A stretch of 64,000 nucleotides of DNA from Rubrobacteraceae bacterium (GTDB lineage Bacteria; Actinomycetota; Rubrobacteria; Rubrobacterales; Rubrobacteraceae): contig JAUJNO010000003.1 of assembly GCA_030448125.1 (NCBI GenBank), forward strand, positions 1 to 64,000, in the 5' to 3' direction. Numbering within the stretch: position 1 is the stretch's first letter; each line of letters starts with the position of its first letter. The position numbers and the translations under genes are program-made. Positions 56,152 through 64,000 of the stretch are shown one piece after another. A model generated the notes under the pieces. It was not told the DNA's origin. It saw nothing but the letters and a program-made list of their open reading frames with translations, and ran no database searches.

Positions 56152-56892
56152 CTACGACCGGCGGGCCAGTACGATGAGGTGGTCGCTCCCGGCGGTGAAC
56201 GGCTCCCCCTCGAACCCGCCGTAGACGGCCTCGACCTCGAACCCCGCGAGCCGGAGCATCAGCTCCAGCTCCCCGCGCCCGACGACGCGGATGGTGAGCT
56301 CGTGCATCCGCTTGTTCTGGAGGGCCGCCCGATCATACAGCTCGTAGAAGAGGAGCATCCGCAGGAGCTGCGAGGCCGCGTCATACCGGGAGACGCTGAA
56401 GCGCTGCAGCGTTCCTTGTGATGACTCGCGCGTGAAGTCGTGGCGCAGCGTGGCTCCGCTCGCCTCCTCGCAGAGCTCCTCAGGCGCGAACGCGGAGACC
56501 TCTATCCCGAGCAGGCCGTCGGGCTCCAGATGCACCTTCGCGTTACGCAGGAAAGCCAGAGCGTCGTCCAGGCTCAAGAGGCACAGGAACGAGTTGAAGG
56601 CGCAGACGGCGAGGCCGTACCGCCGTCCGAGCGCCGCGGCGCGCATATCGCCCCGAACCCATTCGACGGCACCGCCCTTTTCGCGGCCCTTCTCTATCAT
56701 ATTCTCCGAGACTTCGACCGCGGTCACGTCGAGGCCGGAGGCGGCAAGGGGAGCCGCCAATCTTCCGGTCCCCGCGCCCCACTCGACCACGGGTCTGTCT
56801 TCTCGCTCGGCTAGGGCCAGCCAGAAGGGGAGGTCGTAATCGTGGTCGTACTCGAGGTCGTAGAGGTCCGCCAAGGGATCGTACTCGGGCAA
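56152..56892 (-). CDS. class I SAM-dependent methyltransferase
   Basis: About 246 residues. SAM-binding motif I is VVEWGAGTGRLAAPLA, motif II VTAVEVSENMIEKGRE, and motif III lies around LAVCAFNSFLCLLSLDDAL. The C-terminal part has a beta sheet typical of small-molecule methyltransferases (RMHELTIRVVGRGELELMLR). The TTG at 56892 is chosen because AAAGGAG lies six bases upstream; the frame stays open to 56955. The substrate is unknown. Confidence 0.85.
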   Translation of the reverse strand: MPEYDPLADLYDLEYDHDYDLPFWLALAEREDRPVVEWGAGTGRLAAPLAASGLDVTAVEVSENMIEKGREKGGAVEWVRGDMRAAALGRRYGLAVCAFNSFLCLLSLDDALAFLRNAKVHLEPDGLLGIEVSAFAPEELCEEASGATLRHDFTRESSQGTLQRFSVSRYDAASQLLRMLLFYELYDRAALQNKRMHELTIRVVGRGELELMLRLAGFEVEAVYGGFEGEPFTAGSDHLIVLARRS

Positions 56893-57077
56893 GAGTTGCT
56901 CCTTTGTCCAAAACTTGTTGTAGGGGTAATTATGCGCAGCGGACGAGCGCGTCACCGCGCGTCTCTACGCCGGTGGTCTGCCGCGTTCCCTGGAGGGCGG
57001 TGGTATCCCCGAAATTGGCGGTCAACCAACTCGACGCTCGGGCTCATAGGGGTTAGAATACGGCCCGTTGCCTTCCT

Positions 57078-57148
57078 TGCCGGATGGTGTAACGGCAGCA
57101 CGAGTGACTCTGAATCACTTAGTCCTGGTTCGAATCCAGGTCCGGCAG
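57078..57148 (+). tRNA. tRNA-Gln (anticodon CTG)
   Basis: Acceptor stem TGCCGGA/TCCGGCA, D arm GTG...CAC, anticodon arm AGTGA-CTCTGAA-TCACT with anticodon CTG, variable loop TAGT, T arm CCTGG-TTCGAAT-CCAGG, discriminator G. No encoded CCA. A TAGAAT at 57054-57059 with TCGACG 17 bases further up is a likely promoter. Confidence 0.95.
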
Positions 57149-57264
57149 CTACTCAAGACCCCGCCGTTTGCGGGCAAAACGCGACGGGATTTCTCCTTTC
57201 TGGTTTCGAGCCTTCTCGCCGTAGGGATATAAACGGTTGAATCGCTCTATAGGAGGAGAGATGC

Positions 57265-57480
57265 GTGAACGACGAGACTCAGCAGCGGGTGGTAATCGCG
57301 CTGGCGGCGAGTATATCCTTCGTTCTGACCCGCCAGGTGACCCACCGGTTCATAAGAGTGCCCGAACGCAGGGGGATAAAGGACGACGTATTGGAAGCGG
57401 TTCTCAAAGGGGGGACCACCGCGGTTTCGACCGTTGTGGCCTCGGTGATCGTTCGGCGGTTGCTCCGGGGCCGTCGGTAG
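57265..57480 (+). CDS. small membrane protein, 71 aa
   Basis: Two short hydrophobic segments (VVIALAASISFVLTRQVTHR and TTAVSTVVASVIVRRLL) with a charged middle (RVPERRGIKDDVLEAVLKGG). The C-terminus is Arg-rich. AGGAGGAGAG precedes the GTG. It resembles the many small actinobacterial membrane proteins of unknown function. Confidence 0.7.
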   Translation: MNDETQQRVVIALAASISFVLTRQVTHRFIRVPERRGIKDDVLEAVLKGGTTAVSTVVASVIVRRLLRGRR

Positions 57481-57515
57481 AACCACGAGAGCGCCGGTCG
57501 TAGAACAAATAGTGG

Positions 57516-57541
57516 ACCGGGGTTCTGATCTGGACCCCGGC
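57516..57541 (+). terminator. terminator-like hairpin
   Basis: ACCGGGGT, ten bases, ACCCCGG(C). No clear T-run follows. It lies after the small membrane protein. Confidence 0.45.
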
Positions 57542-57608
57542 TGAGATCGAGGCCGCCTTTGTGAGAGAGGGGTTTGGGAGGGAGGAGGGGGCCTCGTGAG
57601 AACTTTGC

Positions 57609-57937
57609 TTAGGAGACCACGTACTCGCAGTTGTGCAGGACGTCGACGAGGGGGGTCGGCTTTGACCGTGTCGATCCGGGATCGCAGTCGATGAAGTCCA
57701 TCACGCTATCGTCGCCGGCGTCTACGTAGTCGTCGCCGGTACCGTCAATGAGGTAATCCTCACCGCCGTAGCCGTATAGCTCGTCGTTGCCAGGGTAGCC
57801 GTATATGGCGTCGCGGTCGTCGGTGCCCCCCAGAATTTCGTCGCCGGCGCCGCCTTCGCGGGTCACCGCCAGCGCCACGTTGGTCGTCAGCGCCAGCACC
57901 GCCCCACGACCACGAACAACAGAACCAGTCGTCTCAC
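57609..57937 (-). CDS. second small secreted RTX-like protein, one frameshift
   Basis: The mature part has the repeats AGDEILGGTDDRDAIYGYPG, NDELYGYGGEDYLIDGTGDD and a final Cys pair (DFIDCDPG, LHNCEYVV). The signal peptide (MRRLVLLFVVV...) begins at GTG 57937 after AAGGAG and joins the rest only if one G is added to the four-base run at 57902-57905 (CCCC on the plus strand). This gives 109 residues, close to the relative at 38128-38469. Both would be exported Ca-binding mini-repeats. Confidence 0.7.
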
Positions 57938-58138
57938 GTCCTTCTCCTTTCGTCGTTTTCTATTGGACGCTTTCACCGCGACCCTATCCGGTCGAGAGGT
58001 CGCCGTATATGGGAATTCGTCCCACGGACGCCTGGGCGAATGTCCCGGCCGGCACCGGGACGATTTACCTATGGACGATGCGATAGTGGGGAGTCATGAT
58101 CTCAGCAGTAGATCAGTGCTACCCGAAGGAGGTACGGC

Positions 58139-58387
58139 ATGAAGAAGAAGTTGGTGGCGATGGCGGCGGCGATGGCGATGGCGGCGTTGGTGGCGGGTCC
58201 CGCCTCGGCGGACGACCTCGACGAGGGCGAACGGCTCTTCTGGGGCTACCCTGGTTACTACAGCGTTGTGGACGAGATAGATGTCGTCAACGTGCGCGAG
58301 AGGAACCCGAGGGACGGGGAGTGCTTCGTGGAGGACCTGGATCTCGACGGCATCGTAGCCGAGTACGAGATCACCTGTTACCGCTAG
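58139..58387 (+). CDS. small secreted protein, 82 aa
   Basis: Signal peptide KKKLVAMAAAMAMAALVAGP then ASA, leaving a mature acidic domain of about 58 residues with two Cys (GECFVEDLDLDGIVAEYEIT, then CYR). GAAGGAGG precedes the ATG. No known family. A terminator follows. Confidence 0.75.
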   Translation: MKKKLVAMAAAMAMAALVAGPASADDLDEGERLFWGYPGYYSVVDEIDVVNVRERNPRDGECFVEDLDLDGIVAEYEITCYR

Positions 58388-58427
58388 GACATCGGTCTTG
58401 GCTTAGAGGGAGCGTAAAAAGACGCGC

Positions 58428-58458
58428 GGGGCCGGAGCGTAGAACAGCTCCGGCCCTC
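58428..58458 (+). terminator. rho-independent terminator
   Basis: GGGCCGGAGC, eight bases, GCTCCGGCCC, then TCTCCT. It ends the small secreted-protein gene. Confidence 0.7.
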
Positions 58459-58507
58459 TCCTATGCTCGCTACCTCCCGCAGGCGTCCCCACCGCCGGCG
58501 GCGCCGC

Positions 58508-58948
58508 CTACTGCGGTGGCCACTCGTCCTTCAACTCGCGCCAGCGAGCCCTTAGCGGCACGCTTGGGTCCCCCGGGTCCGCGGTTATCAGCTTGCGGCC
58601 ACCGTACTCCATGACGTATACGGCGCCGTCGCTCTCCAGGTATTCGCCGCTGACGGCCGCGGTCTTCTCCATCTCGGCCAGGATGGCCGGGACGTCGAGG
58701 GGGATCAACTCGTCGATGTGCTCGAGACGCCGCTTGCCCTTTTCGGACAGGTAGACGAAACCCTCCTCGGCGAGGCGCTGGTCCTCGAGTACCCGAGCCC
58801 TGCCCTCCTCCCCGGCCAGAGCGGCGAACATCCGGGCCCTCTGCTCGACCGCCTCCGGGTCCTTGCGGGCTTCCAGCTCGTCGCGCAGGTATGCGAGCAA
58901 CTCCTCGAAGAAACGCCGCTGCTCTTCGGTTGGGAACTCCTCGTCCAA
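58508..58948 (-). CDS. hypothetical protein, 146 aa
   Basis: Helical N-terminal half (QRRFFEELLAYLRDELEARK, VEQRARMFAALAGEEGRAR) and a mixed C-terminal half (GFVYLSEKGKRRLEHIDELI, then DGAVYVMEYGGRKLITA). No signal peptide, membrane helix or known motif. Composition and codon use fit a real gene. The ATG at 58948 has only a weak site upstream. Confidence 0.6.
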   Translation of the reverse strand: MDEEFPTEEQRRFFEELLAYLRDELEARKDPEAVEQRARMFAALAGEEGRARVLEDQRLAEEGFVYLSEKGKRRLEHIDELIPLDVPAILAEMEKTAAVSGEYLESDGAVYVMEYGGRKLITADPGDPSVPLRARWRELKDEWPPQ

Positions 58949-59044
58949 GTCCGTCGCCTCCTTCTTCCGAAGATTGTATTGGATCTCGGCGGACTACGGG
59001 CCGGAGCCCTACTCGGCCCCGGCCCTCATCGCTTCCGCTCTGCT

Positions 59045-59446
59045 TTACACGCCCCGTCCCACGAGCATCTCGACGGTCCGCTGATCCAGCGGCTTTCGGG
59101 AGGCAGCCCCGATCTCCTTGCGTAAGATCCCGTTCCGAAAGATCTTCTGGACTTCGTAGTGGGCGAACGTCACGAGGTCGAAGGCTTCCTGCTCGCCGTC
59201 TGTCGTCTCGAGCTGGCGGTGCTCGATCCACACCGGCGGCGACGGGAGCCAGAAGTGCGCAATCACCTCGGCGGCGATCTGCTCGGCTGCTTTCGTCGCA
59301 GAAGCACCGGGGTTGTCGGGAAGCTCCGAGCAGATCACGACCGCGGCGTCCGTATCCTCGTAGGGGAGATAAAGGCGGATTCTGCACCGGGACCGGACGC
59401 CGACGGCGCCCTCGTAGGGGTGGATGTAATCCGTGGCCATGTACAT
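59045..59446 (-). CDS. hypothetical protein, paralogue of 37678-38082
   Basis: About 133 residues: MYMATDYIHPYEGAVGVRSR, CRIRLYLPYEDTDAAVVICS, ELPDNPGAS, then a helix and PPVWIEHRQLE. The motif series CRIRxY, VVxCSELPxxxGA, AAEVI and WIEH is shared with 37678-38082. I place the start at ATG 59446 after GGGGGCGAG. Function unknown. Confidence 0.7.
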   Translation of the reverse strand: MYMATDYIHPYEGAVGVRSRCRIRLYLPYEDTDAAVVICSELPDNPGASATKAAEQIAAEVIAHFWLPSPPVWIEHRQLETTDGEQEAFDLVTFAHYEVQKIFRNGILRKEIGAASRKPLDQRTVEMLVGRGV

Positions 59447-59541
59447 CTCGCCCCCATAATAAAGGCTGGGCCTCCGGTACCCTTGCGACACGGGTCCGAC
59501 GGCTTCACCGAACCCTTCACTCTGCGAACAAACGCGCAACG

Positions 59542-59572
59542 GGAAAGGCCCGAGAGTTAATCGGGCCTTTCC
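59542..59572. terminator. terminator hairpin
   Basis: GGAAAGGCCCGA, seven bases, TCGGGCCTTTCC: 12-bp perfect stem flanked by T-rich bases. It lies downstream of the leftward esterase gene that ends at 59725, or may act in both directions. Confidence 0.7.
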
Positions 59573-59724
59573 TGTAGGTTCGACGGTTGCCGCGTAGCTT
59601 CTACGCGTACCTCGTATAAGCTCCCGGTTTTGGCGGCTCTACCACCTCCCTTGGCTGAGCTGGACCGCGTGCAGGGGCAAGGCGCAGGTCCTCTGTACGA
59701 TGTTCGTCTAGCGCACCACGCCGA

Positions 59725-61002
59725 TCAACCGGCCGGGCGCTCTATTGGTTCCCGCTGCGGGTGCTGTTTGAAAAACCGCACCATCTCCGCCGAGGCGTCG
59801 GGTCCCTTGGGGTCGGTGTATGAGCCGGGGAGGCTTCCGCCCGACCAGCAATGCCCGAGACCGTGGACGCTCCACCGCTCCACGGTAGCCCGACCGTCTG
59901 CGTCGTGGTAGGTAGCTTGGGTGTAGGAATGCCCGCCGGGCACCTGCCCCTGGCGTATCTTCGCCGGAGGGACAGACGCGCCCGTGACGTCCCGGTTGGC
60001 AGCGGTGTTGACGGCGGCCAAGTGTGCGAGTAGTTGGTCCCCATTACGCGGGTGGACGGTTGTGTCGCGATCCCCATGAAACACAATCGTTGGCACGACC
60101 CGGGTGTCCGCCACGATGGGGGTATCCCGGCGGGCGGTACCCGGCCCCCCGTTTTGCATCGCGGAGAACGCGGAGGCGAGATCATGGGCGGCGCCGGGGG
60201 CGAGACCGGAATGTACGCCTACCGCGGCATACAGGTCGGGGTAGGTCTCCCCCATGATCGCGGCCATCGCCCCGCCGGCGGACATCCCGGCCACATACAC
60301 CTGACCATCGGCGATGTGATATTCGTCGATAACCTGGCGTGTGATGCCGGCGATGAGCGACGGCTCGCCCCGCCCACGCTGCTGGTCGGCGGCCTTGAAC
60401 CAGTTCCAACACTTCGACATGTTGGCGTTCTGGGCTTGCGCGGGATAGGCGACGAGGAAGGTGTGCGTCTCAGCGAGCGCGTTCATGTGAGTGCCGGCGG
60501 CGAAATCGTCGGGGTTCTGGGTACAGCCGTGGAGCATCACGACCAGGGGCGCCGCCTGCCCGGTGTAGCCGCTCGGGATGTACAGCTTATAGGCGCGGGT
60601 CCCGGCCTGATCGGCGTAGGATCGCTCGACGAATCGTCCACCCGCCGGGACAACGGCGGGCGCGGGCATCCCTTCCGTCTCCCCGGGCATGATACCCGGT
60701 AAGCCGCCGGGCAGGCGCGGCAAGCCACGCAAGCGCGAGGGTAGATCGGGAGCAGGTCGCGTGACCGCGCCCGTTCTACGCCCGGTGGCACGTCGGCACC
60801 TGGTCGACGCGGCCCTCGGGGCTTCGTCCACGACCCGGAAGTTCGCCTCGACCGGCTCGTCGGCGCCTCCTGAACCATCCGGTGACGCCGGGGCGAACGT
60901 GCCCCCGAGGGTGCGCTGGATAATGGCTGTCGCCTCGGCGAGCTGTCCCTCGCACGTGAGGCGCGTCGCCTCCGCCATGCCGGCCTGCATCTGGTCACGC
61001 AT
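59725..61002 (-). CDS. PHB-depolymerase-family esterase
   Basis: Alpha/beta hydrolase of 425 residues. The oxyanion region is VVMLHGCTQNPDDFAAGTHM, the nucleophile motif is VAGMSAGGAM (GxSxG), Asp probably lies in VFHGDRDTTVHPRNG, and His in VHGLGHCWSGG. An N-terminal region (QAGMAEATRLTCEGQLAEAT) typical of this subgroup precedes the hydrolase. No signal peptide, so an intracellular polyester or other ester is the likely substrate. AAGGAG lies upstream of the ATG. Its promoter resembles that of the CopG-type gene at 61877. Confidence 0.88.
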   Translation of the reverse strand: MRDQMQAGMAEATRLTCEGQLAEATAIIQRTLGGTFAPASPDGSGGADEPVEANFRVVDEAPRAASTRCRRATGRRTGAVTRPAPDLPSRLRGLPRLPGGLPGIMPGETEGMPAPAVVPAGGRFVERSYADQAGTRAYKLYIPSGYTGQAAPLVVMLHGCTQNPDDFAAGTHMNALAETHTFLVAYPAQAQNANMSKCWNWFKAADQQRGRGEPSLIAGITRQVIDEYHIADGQVYVAGMSAGGAMAAIMGETYPDLYAAVGVHSGLAPGAAHDLASAFSAMQNGGPGTARRDTPIVADTRVVPTIVFHGDRDTTVHPRNGDQLLAHLAAVNTAANRDVTGASVPPAKIRQGQVPGGHSYTQATYHDADGRATVERWSVHGLGHCWSGGSLPGSYTDPKGPDASAEMVRFFKQHPQREPIERPAG

Positions 61003-61044
61003 AAATAACGTTCTCCTTCTTTAGCTTCCATATAACATCTCTAT

Positions 61045-61088
61045 ACCATCCATACGGATGGTAACACACTAGATGGGCTTGTTGTCAA
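61045..61088 (-). promoter_or_regulatory. promoter/operator of the esterase gene
   Basis: On the minus strand: TTGACA (61083-61088), a spacer with AGCCCATCTAGTG, then a perfect seven-base palindrome ACCATCC-ATAC-GGATGGT (61045-61062). The region from TTGACA to GTTAC closely matches the one upstream of the CopG-type gene. Confidence 0.6.
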
Positions 61089-61130
61089 GTAGACTTAGCC
61101 GGTGTTGCGGGACTTCGACTTGAGGGGTGC

Positions 61131-61484
61131 AGCCGTCGCTTCCACGGGGACGGCCTGGTCGCGCGGATTGTGTGCCTCGGCGTCTGTCGATGAGCAGACG
61201 AACCCGAGCTCGCAATAAGCAGGCTGGTGGTTCGAGCCTGTTCGCCGGCTCTATTCCTCTATCGCCGTTGCGCCGGTCTCTCTACGGAAGCCCTCGATGT
61301 AGAGGCATAGGCTGGACGGTCGTATGCTAACTGGGGCAGGTTTAGAAACCGGGGAAGAGTCTGGCGAGGCTCTTCGTTGGCATAAATATGGCCAGACGTA
61401 TTCATTCACAGGATTGGTAAGGCGGACCCTCGAGTAGCGTGGCTTCGAATATTACACCGTTTCTGTCCTGTTTGATCTTGCGTA
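61131..61484. other. intergenic stretch
   Basis: No convincing gene. Around 61213-61255 a stretch resembling the 3' half of a tRNA (TGGTTCGAGCC, CGCCGGCTC) is seen, but its T stem is mostly G-U pairs and no 5' half is present. A GAAGAG/CTCTTC hairpin lies near 61351-61372. Confidence 0.3.
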
Positions 61485-61877
61485 TTACGACGACCGAATC
61501 CGGTCTGCCAGTGCTGCCTTGATGGCCGGGCTCGCCCGGAAGGCGCCCAGCACCTCGAGGGAGTCGATAGTTGCCAGGGCCAGTTCCGGGGAGACGTCGT
61601 CGGCGATGCTAGCCAGGCCGAGCACCCTGATCTGTAGCATTTCACCGGCCGCGCGTACCGCCTCCAGGTCGCGGCGGGTGTAGTGTTGCAGGCCGAGTAC
61701 CAGCGTCTTGCGGGCTACCGTCTGTTTGACCGCCTCGGCGTGCGTGGTGATCTGGTTGCGGATCGCCGTGCGGATGAAGTCGGTGCGGTTCTGATAGAAG
61801 CCTTCCTGCACCAGCAGATCTATCTGCCCGAGGTCTACCAGTCCCAGGTTTATCGTGATCTTCTCCGTCTCACTCAC
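61485..61877 (-). CDS. CopG-type ribbon-helix-helix regulator
   Basis: About 130 residues. The N-terminus (SETEKITINLGLVDLGQIDL, then LVQEGFYQNRTDFIRTAIRN) is a ribbon-helix-helix DNA-binding domain. A longer helical domain follows (LVLGLQHYTRRDLEAVRAAG). The GTG at 61877 is preferred over the TTG at 61895 because of GAGGAGATG. It lies upstream of the esterase in the same direction, and both have similar promoters, so it may control itself and the esterase. Confidence 0.75.
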   Translation of the reverse strand: MSETEKITINLGLVDLGQIDLLVQEGFYQNRTDFIRTAIRNQITTHAEAVKQTVARKTLVLGLQHYTRRDLEAVRAAGEMLQIRVLGLASIADDVSPELALATIDSLEVLGAFRASPAIKAALADRIRSS

Positions 61878-61904
61878 TTCGTCATCTCCTCGCAATCCGG
61901 ACGG

Positions 61905-61936
61905 ACGTAACGTACACCTGATAGGCTCGCTGTCAA
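61905..61936 (-). promoter_or_regulatory. promoter of the CopG-type gene
   Basis: TTGACA (61931-61936), then GCGAGCCTATCAGGTG and TACGTT. The series TTGACA, AGCCyATCwrGTG, GTTAC is shared with the esterase promoter. Confidence 0.55.
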
Positions 61937-62143
61937 GTGGATCGAGCCGTCCGGCGCGGGTCTTTGGTCTTACTCGGGAGAAGTATGGCTTACAGAGATA
62001 GTCTGGGCCGAGAATCTGGTCGAGGTCCGGATGCTAGAGGATGGGGCGCTTTGATGGACGTCCGGCCGGTGAGCGAGGGCCGGTCGAAGGCTGTGTTATG
62101 CTTGCCCTCAGGGAAAGGTAGCGTGGTTAGGGGAGGCAACGCG

Positions 62144-63463
62144 TTGTCGGAGCAGGACGCGAAACCGCCGGAAGACGGTTCCCCGGTGAACCGGCAGAGC
62201 TTTGGGAGCATGGACTCAGCCGCGGGAGATTCCGAATTCCTCGAACGTCTTGAGGCCGTGTGGGAACGGATAGATCGCGACGAGTTGATCCGCTTTACCC
62301 GAGATCTCGTCTGTATTCCCAGTGTCTTCTGCCCAACTAACCCCGAGGGAAATGAGGCTCGGACGGCTCGATACGTTGCCGATTACCTGAAAGAAAAAGG
62401 TTTCGAGGTTCGGGTGGAGGAGGTCTCTCCGGGCCGCCCGAACGTGTGGGCTCTCTGGCGGGGGGACCATCCGGGAAAGACGCTGCTCTTCGAGGGGCAC
62501 ACGGACGTGGTGACCGAAGGGCGGGCCGGGGAGTGGAGTTATCCGCCTTTCGGAGCCGAACTGGTCGGGTCCCGAATCTACGGCCGGGGCTCTTGCGACA
62601 CCAAGGGGAACCTGGCCGCCGCCGTTATGGCCGTCCGGGCGATCAAAGACTCCGGCGTTCCTTTCGCGGGCCGTCTCCTCCTGTGCCATCCCGTAGACGA
62701 GGAGGGGATGATGTCCGGCATCAAGCACTTTATCAGGCAGGGGCACGCGGAGGGGGTGGACGGGGCCGTGATCTGCGAGCCGGAGGAGAACCAGTTGTGT
62801 GTGGCCCAGAAGGGAGCGATGCGGGTGGAGGTGACAGTGTTAGGTAAGATGGCGCACGGGGCGATGCCAGGGAGCGGCGTCAACCCCGTGACCCGGGCAG
62901 CGCGGTTCGTCGTGGCCGTCGAGGCGCTAGAGCGTGAAGAGATCTCACGCCACGGCGAAGACCCGTTCCTCGGCTACCCGAGCATTACCCCCACCATCAT
63001 GCTCGGCCCCGAGAGCGGCGAGCCGCAGATAAACGTGATCCCGGCCAGCGCCTATGTGGCCCTGGATATACGAACCGTTCCTAATCAGTCCCACGAAGAG
63101 ATCGTCGCGCGCCTCGAAGAGTGCCTCGCCGACCTCGGGGCGGAAGACCCGGACTTCGAGGCCGACCTGGAGGTGATCGAGGAACGACCGCCGACGGAGA
63201 CTGACATGAACGATCCCCTGGTCCAGGCCATGACCGCGGCCTACACCCACTTGACGGGCGAGTCGCCGCGCTACAACGGGGTGCCTGGCGCGACCGACGG
63301 CACCTTCCTGCACGCCTGGGCCAGTATACCGATCGTCACCACGGGCGCCGGAGACCGCACGATTCCCCACCACGAGGACGAGTGGGTGGACGTGGACGAG
63401 CTTCTGACGACCTGCCGGCTCTACGCCGCGACCGCCATGCACTTCTGCCGGGATGAGTCGTGA
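62144..63463 (+). CDS. M20-family peptidase/deacylase (ArgE/DapE-like)
   Basis: Zinc-dependent amidohydrolase of about 439 residues. Metal and catalytic motifs: FEGHTDVV (His, Asp), YGRGSCDTKGN (Asp), DEEGMMSGI (Glu-Glu) and ICEPEENQ. The dimerisation domain has KGAMRVEVTVLGKMAHGAMP and the final metal His is in TIPHHEDEWVDVDEL. Substrate could be acetylornithine, succinyl-diaminopimelate or another acylated compound. I chose the TTG at 62144 with GGGGAGG upstream. It overlaps the next gene by four bases (GTGA). Confidence 0.88.
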   Translation: MSEQDAKPPEDGSPVNRQSFGSMDSAAGDSEFLERLEAVWERIDRDELIRFTRDLVCIPSVFCPTNPEGNEARTARYVADYLKEKGFEVRVEEVSPGRPNVWALWRGDHPGKTLLFEGHTDVVTEGRAGEWSYPPFGAELVGSRIYGRGSCDTKGNLAAAVMAVRAIKDSGVPFAGRLLLCHPVDEEGMMSGIKHFIRQGHAEGVDGAVICEPEENQLCVAQKGAMRVEVTVLGKMAHGAMPGSGVNPVTRAARFVVAVEALEREEISRHGEDPFLGYPSITPTIMLGPESGEPQINVIPASAYVALDIRTVPNQSHEEIVARLEECLADLGAEDPDFEADLEVIEERPPTETDMNDPLVQAMTAAYTHLTGESPRYNGVPGATDGTFLHAWASIPIVTTGAGDRTIPHHEDEWVDVDELLTTCRLYAATAMHFCRDES

Positions 63464-64000
63464 AGGAGGAACGCGCGTTCGACTACCGCTCGATGTTCGA
63501 TCTCTCCGGCAAGACTGCGCTCGTGGTAGGGGCTGGCAGTGGCATCGGGGCGGCGAGCGCGCACGGGCTGGCCGCCTTCGGGGCGAGGGTCTTCTGCGCG
63601 GACCTGAATGGCGCGTCCGCCGGGGAGACCGTCCGGGAGATCGAGGCTCAGGGCGGCGAGGGGGAGGCCCTGGAGCTGGACATGCGCGACACGGAGAGCG
63701 TGCGGGCCGCAGCCGGGAAGATCGGGACAACGGACGTGCTGGTCAGCACGCCGAGCATAAACGTGCGCAAGCCGCTGCTGGAGATCGGCGACGAGGAGTT
63801 CGACCGGGTGATGGACCTGAACCTGAAGGGGACGTTCCGCCTGGTCCGCGAGTTCGGCCGGGGTATGGCCGATAGGGGCTCGGGGAGCATCATCGCCTTT
63901 TCGAGCATCCGGGCGCAGGTCGTCGAGCCGGGGCAGGGCATCTACGCGGCGACGAAGGCGGGAACCTTGCAGATGTTCCGGGCTTTAGCCGCCGAGCTCG
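63460..64000 (+). CDS. short-chain dehydrogenase/reductase, runs off the window
   Basis: SDR oxidoreductase, first 180 residues. The cofactor motif is ALVVGAGSGIGAASAHGLAA, with Asp in VFCADLN suggesting NAD preference. The active-site Ser is in SIIAFSSIRAQV and the YxxxK motif is YAATKAG. The usual NNAG is replaced by TPSIN. GTG at 63460 overlaps the stop of the M20 gene, so they form an operon. The 3' end is outside the window. Confidence 0.88.
   Translation, partial: MKEERAFDYRSMFDLSGKTALVVGAGSGIGAASAHGLAAFGARVFCADLNGASAGETVREIEAQGGEGEALELDMRDTESVRAAAGKIGTTDVLVSTPSINVRKPLLEIGDEEFDRVMDLNLKGTFRLVREFGRGMADRGSGSIIAFSSIRAQVVEPGQGIYAATKAGTLQMFRALAAEL

Noticed and set aside
61213..61255. tRNA-like 3' half
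   Set aside because: The T stem would be mostly G-U pairs and no anticodon arm or 5' half exists; at best a decayed attachment site.

Overview
The window reads as chromosome of a high-GC, deep-branching actinobacterium, most likely Rubrobacter or a close relative. Clues are the GC-rich coding with GTG and TTG starts, a mutS/mutL pair (rare in Actinobacteria), and many start codons lying only 6-9 nt after a -10 box, which suggests leaderless transcription. The genus call is inference; no rRNA or other marker is present.

Layout. 1-1840: end of an unknown gene, a PadR/PhaQ-type regulator, a small unknown protein and a decayed stretch with a SWIM-like fragment. 1843-6461: mutS (broken by one indel), a VapBC-type toxin-antitoxin pair, and mutL, closely packed. 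6657-18327: a one-carbon block with two OFA-type transporters (one decayed), fdhD, a decayed Uma2 gene, glutathione-independent formaldehyde dehydrogenase, and a formate dehydrogenase operon whose catalytic subunit has an in-frame UGA with an E. coli-like SECIS hairpin. Together these could oxidise formaldehyde to formate and then to CO2. 18344-24899: cupin, PhoD-like phosphatase, SLC13 anion transporter, membrane proteins and a LytR-CpsA-Psr protein. 25070-27700: a gene-poor graveyard with integrase tails, an IS630 remnant, a broken zinc-ribbon gene and palindromic repeats. 27784-30738: YedK/HMCES peptidase, SRPBCC protein, methylglyoxal synthase, DUF2225 protein. 30779-39560: secreted proteins, a NarL-type two-component system, an XRE regulator divergent from clpP, a Clp N-domain protein and a mini RTX-like protein. 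A tandem CCGAAAGTATGA-type motif recurs upstream of several of the secreted-protein genes.

39707-49677: ligA divergent from a degenerate GGDEF-like protein, a PRC-barrel protein, a membrane protein with a second GGDEF-like tail, a four-gene PspA/IM30 to J-domain operon with overlapping stops and starts, two sortases, and a tyrosine-recombinase-fold protein lacking most catalytic residues. 49850-55800: glutamate synthase gltB-gltD. 55797-61877: methyltransferase, tRNA-Gln(CTG), small secreted proteins, a second mini RTX-like protein, and a PHB-depolymerase-family esterase with a CopG-type regulator sharing similar promoters. 62144-64000: an M20 peptidase and a short-chain dehydrogenase running off the end.

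Single-base indels, often in short G or C runs, interrupt many otherwise conserved genes (mutS, both dehydrogenases, the LCP gene, a sortase and others). They may be assembly errors or real decay; a mutS-deficient mutator is a less likely third option. Positions are given so each can be checked.
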